From positions 38,744 through 102,743 of the forward strand of contig JACEEZ010019096.1 of the NCBI GenBank assembly GCA_016584305.1: a stretch of DNA of 64,000 bases. Reading direction: 5' to 3'. Of this stretch, positions 23,020 through 35,104 are shown in pieces; the stretch's first letter is position 1, and the number at the start of each line of letters is the position of its first letter. Source of the stretch: Chionoecetes opilio (taxonomy: Eukaryota; Arthropoda; Malacostraca; Decapoda; Majidae). The notes under the pieces are model-generated. The model had not been told where the DNA came from. It did not search any database and saw only the letters and a program-made list of their open reading frames with translations. Position numbers and translations under genes: made by a program.

Positions 23020-23599
23020 AATTTACCAAAATAAAACTAATTTAGTGTCGGGAGAACACTATTATAAGCACGTCTCACGTGTAATGTATGAGGGTCAGAG
23101 GCCTCTGACATAGCTCAATGTAAAGACGCCATCACCAAAACATAACCTGACATTGTACAAAATAACACATTCAATTCTATCTGATATACAACAGAAATAA
23201 AATATGTTAGTGGCGGGAGCACAATGATATCATAGTCACGTCTCACTGAAATTTTTATGAGGGTGAGAGGCCTCTGCTATAGCTTAGTGTAAATACGCCA
23301 TCACCAAAACATCCAATGTATACATTATATTGTGCAATATGGTCCCTAAACCAATATATATTGGACGAAAAGGCAAAATACACTCACCTCGGGGAGGGGG
23401 GGGGGTGGAGGTGTCTGGTGCTGTCAGCTGCGTTGGAACCTCGATGGTGTTTTGAAAATAATATACATGACTTATTTTCCATGAAAGAACTTGCCATACA
23501 CATATTTACCGTCGCAATAGGTTTCCGATCTCATGAAATGCTTAGTAGTATTGTAAAAAGTATAAACTGAATGCAAAAAATGTTGATCGCCCGGTGAGA
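23020..23599. other. AT-rich segment with a tandem duplication
   Basis: The phrase 'gagcacaatgatatcatagtcacgtctcac' near 23217 echoes 'gagaacactattataagcacgtctcac' near 23050, each followed by 'atgagggt(c/g)agaggcctctg'. This gives a duplicated block of roughly 170 bp. No gene was recognised. Confidence 0.45.
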
Positions 23600-23974
23600 G
23601 GGACGTCTCACCAGAACTCACGTTCGCCAGGCTATTCCAATACTTCTCCTTCGCCAGCCCTGGCGGAGCAGCGCCTGGCGGAGCGCTCGTGGCGTTTAAA
23701 AGTAAGAAATCACTGAGCGCCTGGCGAACGCTTTCGCCAGCCCTGGCGAACGCTTTCGCCAGCCCTGGCGAAAGATTTTAAAAGTACGGCCCTCAGTGTC
23801 TTTACCACAGTGTTGCAAGGCGCCTCTTTTATAAGGTGACATCAGTTTGCACCACCAAAGAACCAGGCAGAAAGCACCTGGGGACACATCTCACACTGAA
23901 GTATCTTTGCCGCCACTCTGCTCCAAGGTTCTTGACCTTGCCAAGTGTGGTGTGAGTGAGGCAGGAAGCGGGGT

Positions 23975-24730
23975 GTGGGCCCCGCAGGCAGGAGCAGAGT
24001 GTCAAGGCAGCACGTGGCTCTCCCTGTCCTGACTGTCACCACTGTTGCAGGTGCTGAGGTCACAGTTCAAGCCGGCTGCTCCGCCCGGCACCAACCCTGG
24101 CTCGCTCTGGCATCCCCGAGGGTTCCTGCAGGACCGGCCGTCGCGTGTGCTGGCGAGAGTATTGCTGCGGTGGAGGCTGTGGGGCCGGGCAGCAGCATGA
24201 GTGGCCGGGAGCAGCAGGATCAGTCTGCCTCAGGTGTGGGGAGGCACAGGTGTGATGGCAAGAATCACCTGGAGGCAGGCAGCTCAGGCTACAAGGCAGA
24301 CAGTGAGCTGAAGTGTCAGGAGTGTGACAAAACATTCAAATACAAGAGTGACCTTAAGAGACATTCCCTGACACACAGTGGTGTTAAAAATCATGAATGT
24401 CTAGAGTGTGGGAACAAATTTGCTATAAAGAGTAACCTCACCCAACACACCCTGACACACAGTGGTGTTAAAAATCATGAATGTCTAGAGTGTGGGAAAA
24501 AATTTGCTATAAAGAGTAACCTCACCCAACACACCCTGACACACAGTGGTGTTAAAAATCATGAATGTCTAGAGTGTGGGAAAAAATTTGCTATTAAGCG
24601 TGACCTCAACAGACATGCTCTGACACACAGTGGTGTTAAAAATCATGAATGTCTAGAGTGTGGGAAAAAATTTGCTATAAAGAGTAACCTCAACCAACAC
24701 ACCCTGACACACAGTAAGGTAAAAAGGTAA
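23975..24730 (+). CDS. C2H2 zinc-finger protein, truncated by a SINE
   Basis: The open frame encodes five consecutive C2H2 fingers (C-x2-C-x12-H-x3-H) at residues 114-134, 142-162, 170-190, 198-218 and 226-246, joined by the linker THSGVKNHE. Such proteins usually bind DNA in the nucleus. The fingers are nearly identical 84-bp units, so the array grew by recent tandem duplication. The N-terminal 110 residues have no domain; a start at 24197 (MSGREQ) or an exon starting after TTGCAG at 24045-24050 is as likely as the ATG at 23975. The frame stops four codons after entering the SINE at 24716. Two further fingers downstream (25027-25197) are cut off. Confidence in finger identity is high; the start is uncertain. 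Confidence 0.85.
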   Translation: MGPAGRSRVSRQHVALPVLTVTTVAGAEVTVQAGCSARHQPWLALASPRVPAGPAVACAGESIAAVEAVGPGSSMSGREQQDQSASGVGRHRCDGKNHLEAGSSGYKADSELKCQECDKTFKYKSDLKRHSLTHSGVKNHECLECGNKFAIKSNLTQHTLTHSGVKNHECLECGKKFAIKSNLTQHTLTHSGVKNHECLECGKKFAIKRDLNRHALTHSGVKNHECLECGKKFAIKSNLNQHTLTHSKVKR

Positions 24731-25016
24731 AGATGGGAGCATACGCTAAGCTGCACGTGGCATGCGGTGCTCATCTCCGTGGCATTTGCCCTTAGAGCCT
24801 GTGGTGGGTGAGAACCCGTTACCCCGGGACACAGGGCTAGTGTGACTCCCGGGTTACCACAGTTACCTTCCCCAGGTTACCCCAGGTACCCATTTATCAA
24901 CCCCGAAAGGAAGGAAGAACAGCTGGGTAGGCTGGTCACCGGCTTGCCCTGGCCCGGGATCGAACCAGGGCCCGCAGATTCGTAGCCAGGCACGCTAGCC
25001 ACTGCACCACGGAGGC
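24716..25016 (-). mobile_element. tRNA-derived SINE (family B) inside the zinc-finger exon
   Basis: Read on the minus strand, the head at 25016-24945 has an A-box-like GTGCAGTGGCTAGCGTGCC and a B-box GGTTCGATCCCGGG. The body matches the copy at 47317-47640 over about 300 bp, and it ends in a TTTACCTTTTTACC tail at the zinc-finger side. The 10-bp GACACACAGT at 24706-24715 is repeated exactly at 25017-25026. This is a clean target-site duplication and proves insertion into the exon. Confidence 0.93.
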
Positions 25017-25197
25017 GACACACAGTGGTGTTAATAATTATGAATGTCTTGAGTGTGGGAAAAGATTTGCTACCACTTATGATCTCAATGTACACACCTT
25101 TAGACACACTGGTTTAAGAGAGTTCAAGTGTGATGTTTGTGGCAAGTGTTTCAAGACAAAGAAAGATATTGCCCAGCACGTGAAGATCCACTTTTGA
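25017..25197 (+). pseudogene. Displaced last two zinc fingers of the split gene
   Basis: Directly after the SINE the finger frame resumes. One finger starts ECLECGKRF with ligand pattern C-x2-C-x12-H-x3-H, and a final finger starts CDVCGKCF and ends HVKIHF. A TGA at 25195-25197 closes it. SINE plus duplicated target adds 311 bp, which is not a multiple of three, so these fingers cannot be read from the upstream frame. They show what the ancestral C-terminus was. Confidence 0.85.
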
Positions 25198-25379
25198 GGT
25201 GGTGTGTTGTGTGGACAAGTGTGGTTGTACCCGGGCCTGTGGGTGTGTGTCCTGTGTGGCAATGGGTGGTGGTGGTGGGGGGCTGTGTGTTACATGTGTG
25301 GTGGCAGCCGTGCCCCTGTGTTCTGTGAGGGAGTAATGGCCCCAGCAGTTGTTGGGTTGGCAGTGCAGGTGTGACTTTC

Positions 25380-25385
25380 AATAAA
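25380..25385 (+). terminator. Polyadenylation signal AATAAA
   Basis: A canonical AATAAA lies 183 bp after the ancestral stop codon of the zinc-finger gene, behind a GT-rich 3' untranslated region. No other signal is closer. Assignment to this gene is inference from spacing. Confidence 0.6.
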
Positions 25386-25400
25386 TGTATCCAGGGTTTT

Positions 25401-25846
25401 AAAGGTTTCTCTGCTGATTACTTAAAAAAAGTAGCCTTGCCATGCATAAGTTACATTCCTATTTCCTGCAGTTCACATATATGTATTTGGCATAAACCTT
25501 ACTCTGCCTCTTCATCATTGACAGCAGCAGGAAAAGTGACTACAACTGCATTACAAAGGAAATACAAATTGACTTGAAATAAACAAGACGATGCAACGAA
25601 GTTAATAAAAAACGAGGCTATAAATATTTACACCTGTGTCTATATCCTGCAGGTTCTTCCAAGGATACTGGCAAGATGAAAAGTGGTATTATGGTGTGAC
25701 CGTTCCCTTAAACATGATGGAGTCAACACACTTTAGATGGCGATGTAAGGGAGGGAGGCAGCCAGCATCGTCACTTCATAGGTCCTCTTCAACTTCTCTT
25801 ATAAATGGTGGTAGCAGAGTCATTAATAAATATGAGGCAGGCAGGA
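25401..25846. other. Unassigned segment between zinc-finger gene and LINE fragment
   Basis: No domain or RNA gene is visible. The phrase 'ttcataggtcctcttc' at about 25778 recurs in inverse orientation near 5078, and related TTCTTCTTGTGACC/CTTAGTATC phrases recur near 39060, marking a short dispersed repeat. Confidence 0.4.
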
Positions 25847-26545
25847 GTTTATGGAAGGGTGTGGCTGCACCTTATTGTCTGTATGGGTCAGAAGTGACTC
25901 AGTACAGGGAAGGAGACATTATGAACTTGGGGAAGGCTCAGAACACAGTCGGCAGATGAGGACTGGCAGCTTGTAGGAGCACTGCTGTAGAGGCCATAAG
26001 GGGAGACATGGGATGGAGCACCTTCAGGGAAAGGATAATTAAAGGAAAACTGGTGTTCCACAAGAAAAGAAAAAAACTTACTGAAGATAGATGGGCAAAG
26101 AAAATATCCCAGGAAAATAAATAAAGTTCCACCTGGAAGAAGGAACTAGAGAGATGGAAAAGGAGAGAAACTGTGGGAGAGGAATGGAACAAGATGGAGA
26201 TAATAGATATCAAAAAGAAAATTGAGAAGAATGGGCTAGTTAAATGGCAGGAGGGAATGGCCAGGAAATCAACATTGCAGTGGTACAGGTGGAAGCAGAA
26301 ACCAGAGGGGGTGACCTGGCATGTAGGAGACTGGGGGAGTAAGTTACTTTATGAAGCAAGAACAGGCACCTTGGAAGTCAACGGAAGGAACAGGGAACTG
26401 GAGAACCAGAATTGTAGCTGCAGGGTAGGAGAGAAAGAAACCGTAGACTATGTCATTGTGGAATGCAACAACTATAGGAGTCAGAGGGAAAGGCTTATAG
26501 CATCAATAGTAACAGTCCTAGGCAGAGAGGAGTGGGACAGGAGAC
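25847..26545 (+). mobile_element. Non-LTR retrotransposon fragment (copy 2)
   Basis: It is homologous to 4345-4960 but retains the segment missing there: 26173-26410 encodes an intact stretch with WQEGMARKSTL, GDWGSKLLYEAR and the knuckle CSCRVGEKETVDYVIVECN. The reverse transcriptase domain proper is missing and the frame has stops near 25958 and 26122. The 3' side diverges from copy 1 at about 26542. Confidence 0.7.
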
Positions 26546-26761
26546 TTAGAGCCGTGGTTTTGTCGTCCAAGCACCGTCTTGGATACGAAGACCTATTTTT
26601 GTCGCGATTGGTTTCTGCAACAAAAACGCAACAAGCTTGGTAGGAGCCAAAATAATAATCAACGCAAAACATTGCAAACAATATCACAAAGTAGTATAAC
26701 ACACATTTCAGCAAGTGTTATCACTTTGAGGTGAATACTGAAGGTATATTATGAAGGTTAA

Positions 26762-27347
26762 AATAAACATAAGAACATAAGAACATAAGAACATAAGAAA
26801 ATAAGGAAGCTACAAGAGGCCGCGAGGCCTACACGTGGTAGTTCCTGTCACCTAACACTACCTACATCCACCTTTCATCCCCATCCATGAACCTATCCAG
26901 CTCCCCTTTAAAGCTCCCTAATGACTCCGCACTAACTACCTGCCTACTGAGACCATTCCACTCATTCACCACCCTATTTGTGAACCAGTTTTTCCCTATT
27001 TCCTTTCTAAATCTACGCTTTTCCAGCTTGAATCCGTTACTTCTTGTTCTACCCTGGTTAAAAGCCGTAAGAACTTTTCCTACCTCTCCTTTATTAAATC
27101 CCTTTATCCACTTAAAAACTTCTATCAGATCGCCCCTTACTCTGCGTCTCTCGAGTGAGTGTAATTTTAATAACTTCAATCTCTTCTCATAACTAAAGTT
27201 ACGCATCCCTTGTATCATTTTGGTCATCCTTCTCTGCACTTTTTCTAACAACACTATATCCATCCTGTAATATGGAGACCAAAACTGAACTGCATAGTTA
27301 AACAATAACAACACGGAGCCGAAAGGGTAGCCAGTTGTCAAAAGCAC
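26762..27347 (-). mobile_element. CR1/L2-like LINE, 3' end (copy with longest open frame)
   Basis: The minus-strand frame 27347-26862 (161 codons) reads as the C-terminal end of a reverse transcriptase: YAVQFWSPYYR, LEKVQRRMTKMI, LKLHSLERRRVRGDLIEVFK, LEKRRFR and VVNEWNGL. This is the conserved tail following the catalytic palm domain in CR1/L2/Rex-type LINEs. The palm with its FADD box is absent (5' truncation). The 3' tail is the octamer repeat TTATGTTC. Related fragments lie at 40284-40456 plus 43163-43291, 48453-48549, 56255-56610 and 57780-57890. Confidence 0.8.
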
Positions 27348-27482
27348 CGAAAATATAACCAGGATGGGGCCTGCGTTTCTCTTGCCTAACTATTTACCTT
27401 ATAATATATTTACCTTATGTGTTATGTGTGGTGATGATGAGTGTCAACATACATCCAGTCCAGTCTCTTCAGATATATTATA

Positions 27483-28640
27483 CAGTCAAACCTCGATATA
27501 ACGGACCTCGATGTAACGGACTTCGGATGTAATGGACTCCATTTGCGTGACAATTTTTTTTTTTTTTTTGCATATCAGACTGCTTATCGCCGCTCAAATT
27601 ATCAACTCAACATAATTGTATTATTTTCTCATTTTACTTTGGAATGCTTGGGTTTTAAGGAGTTTTGATGTATCACATATTATGCTATATAAGGAAGGAG
27701 CCTGTGTTGCTAGTGATTTAGTGGTAGAAGGTGTGTATTGTTTAAAATAGTGACTTAGTGTTATGGTGTGGCCGCTGCTACGTCTCCCTGTCACCTCAAC
27801 ACCCTAAATCACCCTTATCTAAGGTGACACGCAGTGCTACACTGACCTAAATAGTGACACGTGTATAGAACTGCACTTCACAACCATATAATATATATAA
27901 TAATGAGCATTAGTCATGATAATAAGCAATACCTTTGGAAGCCACGGCTGAATCTGGCTCGTAGTAATTTTTTTACCTTTCACTAGAGTTTTGAGCTTAA
28001 ACTAGCCAGACGGTGAGAGAAGCATAAAACATTTTAGGGATAACCATCACTTTAGGGGAGATTTTTTTCCTTTTTTAAATCTATTTTGGGGTGTTTTTAT
28101 AATTTCTCATGATGCTGCTGATGCTGCTGCTGCTGCCGCGGCCGCGCTGCCAGGCGTGGATGGAGCGCCTTGAAAGTATTTTCATATCTTTACTCAATGT
28201 GTATGAATAATAGCAATTCAAATGTGATTATATGTCTACATTCAAACTAGAATAATGAAAGCAGTAATGAGTGAGCCTGGATATTTACTACCTCTCCTAA
28301 TACCAGCCCGAAAGTCGTGGGCGAGGTGTGCCAAATCTCTGATGTAGCGCTAGTCACTGTTTACCTCCGAACATTGCAAACATGGTCTTTTTGGTTTGAG
28401 ATTATTTCTCTTTTATTTCACGTGTAGGAGCGGACCAAATTCAGCATGTAGTGCCAGTCACTGTTTACCTCCCAACATAACTACACAGTCTGGTTGTGTG
28501 TGATTATTTCTCATTTATTTCACAATTTTTTTTTTTCATATATTTTTCCACCCTTGTGAAAATACCCTTGCTATAACGGACAACTGGCTTTAACGGACCA
28601 CTCCTCCCCCCCTTTAGTCCGTTATATAGAGGTTTGACTG
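27483..28640. mobile_element. Tigger-like non-autonomous element (CAGTCAAACCTC ends)
   Basis: Inverted ends CAGTCAAACCTCGATATAAC (27483) and its near-complement (ending 28640) are flanked by TA at 27481-27482 and 28641-28642. The motif ATAACGGAC is repeated at both subterminal regions. Length is 1158 bp and no transposase frame remains. TA flanks and the 'ACCTC-ATAACGG' end type fit pogo/Tigger elements. Confidence 0.8.
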
Positions 28641-28646
28641 TATATA

Positions 28647-31257
28647 CCGTATTTGCCGGCGCATCAGACGCACCTCCGCATAAGACGCACCCCTTTTTTA
28701 CAAGGAGGTTTTGAGAAAAAATAATATTGGTGTTTTTGAGGGAAATTTTGTTGTTGTAAATTTAGCAAAAGTTTAAAAAAAAAAAGGATTTGTAGGGGAA
28801 AGCAAATGATTATGAGCATGTACCTAAATACAATATTCACAGTGTAATGAATGTGAATGAAAAATTATACTAGTTAAAATGTAAAGGGAATGACAGGGTA
28901 ACCAAAATCGGCCATAAATCATAATATATTGCAGGAGGCCCCCACGAATTGATATTCTAATATTTTGCTACCTATGACATATAGCTTAGATTTAATGTAG
29001 TAGGTATGCCTTTGTTGCTTTTCTGCTATGTGTTTAGACTGAAAAATTTGCAGTATAGATATTGGTATTATTTTGGTAGTGGGCTTTCAAAAGTCCTAGG
29101 ACTCTTACCGACATCATCGTGTATCTTTCTTCATTCTGAGTATTGTGAGCCCCATTTCCCATGGCGCAATTGACTAATAATGGCATCACACGTAGTACAG
29201 AAAATCTACCGTTATTTCAGCCAGAAAGTTAGGTTAGGTTAAATCAGATTAAGTTAGGTTAGAGGTGGGGTTTGGTTTAGTAACAGATGAGAAAGAAAAA
29301 ACGAAAATTACCAATGATATGGCAGTGTAAAGCGTAGCAATGTTTGCGGGGCGGACCTGGAGGGGCAGGTTGCCAGATTGCCCCCCCCCATGTAAACAAA
29401 CATTGATTTCCGACAAAAACGAGAGCAGGATTAATTCAAAACACATCAAAACTATTCAGGAGGACTAATTTTCCGGCCCGAATCGGTGGTTGTCCAATAA
29501 CAAAAATTCACGAAGGTATTTAGGTAACACGTAAGGTAACCATCTTACCTTGTTGTTATTGTTGAATGTTGAATGGCACCGTTGTCGGGATCGGACAAAA
29601 AATTGCCCTGGGTTTACACCTATGAATCTATCACCCGTCGCGAGGGTTGATTAGTCTTCTTCAGGAAGGTACAAGTGAAGGCTGGTTCACACTCTGAAAT
29701 CACGGCAGTGTTCGTTTAGCCGTGCCTGTATTTACACTATTTTGTCACGGTTCCCTCATTTCGGCAGTTCCTGCTCACCCTTAAGCAGGGATGGTGCTCA
29801 GAGGCTATGGTTGAAGAAATTTGCATTAATAGCACTTCTGTTGGATGAAGAAGAGGAGGGTTTAACTCTAAAAGATATTGTTTTGGGTACATAAAGCCTT
29901 GAGAAAACGACAATTATCAGCACGGCACAGTCTCATTACGTTAAAATATTCTTCCCCAGAAACCGTTACGTGGCAGGACGTGATGTATTGGAGCTGTGAC
30001 GGCAGTGAACCGTTTAGTGTAACACATCTATTTGTTTGAATGTAAGAAATTCTAAGGATGTGATGAGACGGTGCCGTGTATGATGGTATGGTGTGATTCG
30101 GCCTTGAGGCGGACGATGTGGCACTGTGATGGGTCTTGGTCTTGGTGTACCGTGTGGAAGACTTTTGTCCTGTCTACAGATACCGTTGCAGCCTTTTACT
30201 AGCACTCTTTCATACAGTTTCCCTTTTCCGTAGAGGTACAGGGGTGAGGATTGGTGGGGGCGAGGTGGTACAAAGCTATGCTGTCTCCTATCCCACCTTG
30301 CTTACCCCTGTAGCGGCGCTAACACACACATGCACATACACACCTGCATCGGCTTAGGCCACCCCCCTGTCTGGGACCAGGATTAGAGGCCCGAGGGTGA
30401 CCTGACACTGACCTGAATTGTCCTCGCTGACACAACTGCAACACCAGCCAGGTAATTCAGTCAGGCACAGGACACACAGACACACACGCCGCGCACCTCT
30501 TGTCCCCACATTGTACAATGACTCGCTGTCAAATAAAAAAACAAAGCCACGACGCCCTTTTCCACCTTGTGTGTATAGACAGACTCCCCAAGATACTACA
30601 CCTCACTCTCACCCCTACACTCTTCAAATAAAACTTTACATGCTCTTTGTTTCACTATTCATTTTTCAACAATACTCATTCCAGCAAAAATTCCATCACC
30701 ATTTTGCTTCCTTCTATCATCTCCTTCCAACTTTGTGTCAACTTGTGTGGCCCGAGTCGAATGCAGGGTTTAAAGGGGGAAAATCTAATATGCGGAATGT
30801 TTGTCTTTTTCCCTGGGTGCGGGAGGAGTTGAGGGTAATGACCCATGGTGGGTGCGCGGAGGGCGTCGCCGAGTGAAGTACCCAGATGAAGCGGGCAGAC
30901 CTGAGATATCAGACGTTTACAATGGAGAGCAGCAGCGGGGGGGGGATGATGTTTTCATCTGACACGGCATCTTGGCCCGCAACAATCGCTATCTTGTTTT
31001 CCCCAGCTCTTATTTTCTCTTAAACTCCAACATTTCTTAGGGATTAGCATTTCTGTTGATAACACAGTTACAAATTTGTGCTCAGTGAAAATAACTGCTC
31101 ATAACAGATCACTCCAGACCCCTTTATATAACACCACCGGCTGTTCTGCATTCTCTGCCCGACCTCTCATTCGCTAATATGGCCGCATTAGACGCAGGGT
31201 GAACTTTGCATTCCTTTTTAAGGGAAAAAACTGCGTCTTATGCGCCGGCAAATATGG
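28647..31257. mobile_element. TA-flanked TIR element with CCGTATTTGCCGGCGCAT ends
   Basis: The left end CCGTATTTGCCGGCGCAT (28647) and the inverted right end (ending 31257) continue inward with AGACGCAC and its complement. TA flanks both sides (28645-28646, 31258-31259). The 2611-bp interior contains the dispersed repeat 29083-29480 and otherwise unrecognised sequence. Short frames at 30136-30876 have no family features. It abuts the preceding element by only four bases. Confidence 0.65.
29083..29480. repeat. Dispersed repeat, uninterrupted (copy 2)
   Basis: This is the intact counterpart of 19858-20500 and serves as the empty site for the SINE there. It includes TTAGG-like tracts and the phrase 'gaggtggggtttggtttagt'. 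Confidence 0.7.
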
Positions 31258-32280
31258 TATATGATAAACAACATCCCGCATCAGCCGAAAACGTCTGGGT
31301 TATTTTAATGCCACAAATTCACCTCTTGATACATGTGGTGACCATGACTGTCATTATTGTTACTGTCCTGCCTGATATGGTGTGTGTGAGACTGTAGGCA
31401 TGCACATTTCTCTATTATTCACGTTGTACAAGGAACTATAACTTTTATTCTGGTGAGTTTTGATGTGTTTTGAATTAATCTGCTAACCATTTCTGTAGCA
31501 ATCACTTTTTTTTTTTTTGGGGGGGGGGAGGTATAGCTTATGTTAGGTAAAGGTTAGGTTAGGTATAGGTTCGGTTATGTTGAATTTTGTTTTTCAATAA
31601 TTTTTTGTCGCAAATCACTTAAAAAAAATATTTGCAACAGAAACGGTTAGAAGATTGATTCCATCTTGCTTCAAACAACACATCAAAACTCATCAGAAAA
31701 AAATAGTTTCGTCCACCAAAGGGAATTCGGTGTCAAACTGGAAATTTAGCAAATTTTTTTGGATAATGGGGAATAAGGTAATATTTTGTGGGGTATATGC
31801 AGAGTAGGGGCCACTGGCAGGAAACACGATGTAAAGATATATTAGCATATTTTATTAAAAAAGATAAGTCTGCGAGTATTAAAGATAACGTGTATGATTC
31901 CATAAAGCACTATCATTATAAAACTAATAACCCAAAGGAAATTAAACCTAACCTGCACTCCCAACAACGTTAACTAACCAATATATTTGACCTAATTCCT
32001 ACTAACCAGAGAGTAAGGTTTTTCAAAAACTAATCATTTGCGATACAAATACTATAGAGTAGACTGCAACATATTTCATCATGAATAAGAATGTAAAGCT
32101 CAAAATATTGTTAGTGATTATATGGGCAAATGCTCCAATAAACTCTACTTATTTTTCATGGTAAAAAATGGACAAGGACTGCGCGGTCATTTCCTGAGAC
32201 ACTGACTAGTTTTTCCTTGCCTAATATTAGTGGGGGTTTTTCAGATGGAGGTACAGTATTTTTATTTGCTGGAAACCCAA
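31258..32280. other. Unassigned AT-rich segment
   Basis: A TTAGGTAAAGG tract lies at 31532-31580. Phrases near 31435-31500 resemble 18374-18450 (dispersed repeat). No gene or terminal repeats are evident. Confidence 0.4.
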
Positions 32281-33225
32281 TACAGGGAAGTCCCGAAGAT
32301 ACGAGCAGTTAGGTTCCACCTGGCATACTCGTAAAGCGAAATCTCGTATAACGAAACAGTTAACTAATGGTAAAATATAGGTTTGGTTCCAGGACCCCAT
32401 CAATTAAAAGAAAGAAAAAAAAGAAAAAAAAGACATGTTTTTCAAGCTAAAATAACCTATAGCAAACACAACAAACTCTCAAATAGAGGGCTCTATATAC
32501 CACACCACCGCACCACCACACCACCACACAAAACCCAGTTAATTAAGAGTGTGACAGCACAGGACAGAGCACAAATAAGTCACAATAAGCACATTAAGTA
32601 AACCAGCAAATCACTAAAATCGACTCACAAGGCACAATACATACAAGCAACAAAGACGTATGTACTCTTTGGGACGCCGCGTGATACACTACACTCGAGA
32701 GGGTACGGTAGGTAAGGGATAAAGGAGGGGTGCGCAGACCTCTTCCACTGCCCACAAACTCGTCTCTGCGCATCTGAATCATTATACATCGTCCAGGGTT
32801 GTGAATTTTTGTAGGCCACATTGTCGTACCGAGCCACCAGAATTATCATATTTTCAGATTGATTACACTGGTCGACACCAAAAATGGTTCTGAGTTCATT
32901 GTGTGTGGGTTGGAAAGCATTTTCGCTGCTGATTTCAAAAATGGCATTGCTTTTTCTCTAGCACGTATAGTTTTTGAAATATCGGCATTTTAAATTTTAA
33001 TAGCTATTATAATTATATACGTATATATAATTATATAATTAATCGAAACAATCCCCCTACGTTAATATATATTACTCGTAATTAAATTCTGGTGGTGCCT
33101 GCGGCTTTATTAGGACCTAATGTACATATCTGGCAAAAAATATACTTCAATTATGTTCCAAATATATCCGAAAATGTGCCACATCTTGGAAATATCCGAA
33201 AATATGCCAAATCACAGTAAATTTT

Positions 33226-33227
<2 letters not shown>

Positions 33228-33301
<74 letters not shown>
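33228..33301. repeat. TA microsatellite
   Basis: An uninterrupted (TA)n tract of about 37 units lies downstream of the stop of the transposase-like gene. Confidence 0.95.
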
Positions 33302-33303
<2 letters not shown>

Positions 33304-35104
33304 GTATTTTGGAACACAACTTCGAGATTTTTTTTGAGAGAAAGATGCGCTAGTTCGAAGAACAGTCAGATCTAGACTGTTCTTCAGAAGAACAGTCAAG
33401 ATCTCAAATTGGTATTAAATATACATATGATCAAAACTATACCTAACACACAAAAGTACTCACCCTGCTCCATAGTACATCAGAAGTGTTTCTGTAGTTT
33501 GCTCTTTCGTTTGTAGGAGCAGCTACTTTCACGTTGTGGCGTCCAGCAATAGTCCCCTATCATGTTGGGACTGAATCGTCCTTGGTATCGGGTTTCCATG
33601 GTGGCAATGTCCTGGTGGAAACGTTCCCCTGCTCATCACTGACCGCGCCAAGATTCGTTGGGAAGAAATCAAGATGTGAATGGAAAAAGTGGATTTTGAG
33701 TGACATCCGAGCCCCAAGCACATGGTAACTCTTCAACATGTCATTTACAAGTTCCTCATAATTCGATGCTCGAACATTACCTAGGTAGTTCTTTATAACA
33801 ACCAAAAAGCTCTTCCAAGCAGCTTTTTCCAGGGCAGTTAGGCTCTTTACAAAGTCATCATCATTGAGTAGTTGACGAATTTGAGGGCCATTGAAAACAC
33901 CTGCCTTTACTTTGGCTTCAGATACAGTGCATTCAAACTTTGCTAACAAATACTGAAAGCCAGCACCATTTTGATCCATGGCCTTCACAAAATTTTTCAT
34001 TAACCCAAGTTTCAGATGCAATGGAGGTAAGTACACCTTTTCACTGTCAACAAGAGGTTTGTACATACAGTTGAACCTGCCAGGTGAGTCTTTCGGTCGT
34101 GCTGGCCATTCCTTTTGTTTGTAATGTTTGCTGTCCGCTCTAGAGTCTCACAAACAAAGAAAACACATGTGCTTAGTGTAACCTAACTGGAGTCCTAGAA
34201 GCAAGGAGATTACTTCAGTCCCCACACAGATTCCACTGATGTTCTTCATATTTAACAGCAGATAACAAAGTCTTCATAGTTTCATAAGTTTCACTCATTT
34301 CATGGCCATGCGCAATTGGAACACTCGGAAGCTTATTTCCTTTATGCAGAAGAACGGCCTTTAGCGTGTTTTTTTCCTGAATCTATGAACAGCCGCCACT
34401 CACTCTTATCATAAGTGTGAGACTCACAAAGTTGTTCCATGAGTGTGTCAACATCAAAGCAGTAACAGAGCTTGTGTTCCATCTTGAAGAAGCTTGAAAG
34501 TTCTTTATGTCTACGACGAAACGTGGTGATGAGAACTCCTTCTTGTAGCAAATTCCATTCCTTGAGACGAGATCCAAGGACTTCACTTTTCTCCTTGGGT
34601 AGATCTAGGTCCATAGCAAGGTCATGTAGCATTTCCTGACTGATGAATTTGGGCTCTCTGTTGTCTGCCATTTCTTGAAAGTCTGTATCCATGGGATTAT
34701 CCTCCTCGTTCGAATCTGATTCACTTATAGCACTTGCAATTGGAACATTTGGAACTGGGAGATCAGGACCATGTGGCACAGGCCTGATGGCAGAAGGTAC
34801 GTCAGGATACCTGATTTTAGCTCGCGTTTTACTGAATATCCTTTGATGTTAGTGAGGCAGAAGTAGCAGTCAGTACTGTGATCCTTTTGTTCACGCCAAA
34901 CCATTGGGATGCCGAATGCCATGCCTGATGGCCGTTTGCCACGCATCCATTCATTCAAGTGGTTCACACAGGGGTTGCATGCTACGTGAGGGGCCCACTT
35001 CTTATCTTGATCACCTATACGGCACTTGAAGTAATGCAGATAAGCTGCTTTAACATTCTTTGTAAGAGGTTTCTTCAGACTGTCAGGGGTAAAAATTCCA
35101 CATA

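Larger units (their letters stand above)
19321..23794. mobile_element. Composite element with AGGGCCGTAC termini and CGCCAGG subterminal repeats
   Basis: AGGGCCGTAC at 19322-19331 is inverted at 23784-23793, followed on each inner side by TTTAAA. Both ends then carry clusters of palindromic (C)GCCAGGC(G)/CGCCAGCCCTGGCG motifs (19350-19475 and 23600-23775). The interior is a mosaic: a SINE (19916-20165), a dispersed repeat (19858-20500) and a foldback element (22081-23019). No transposase was found. Target-site duplication is unclear. Confidence 0.55.

Noticed and set aside
24716..25016. Idea that the insert in the zinc-finger exon is an intron
   Set aside because: It matches a SINE at 47317-47640 and is flanked by a perfect 10-bp duplication. 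Splicing from the GTAAGG at its start to the next AG shifts the frame.
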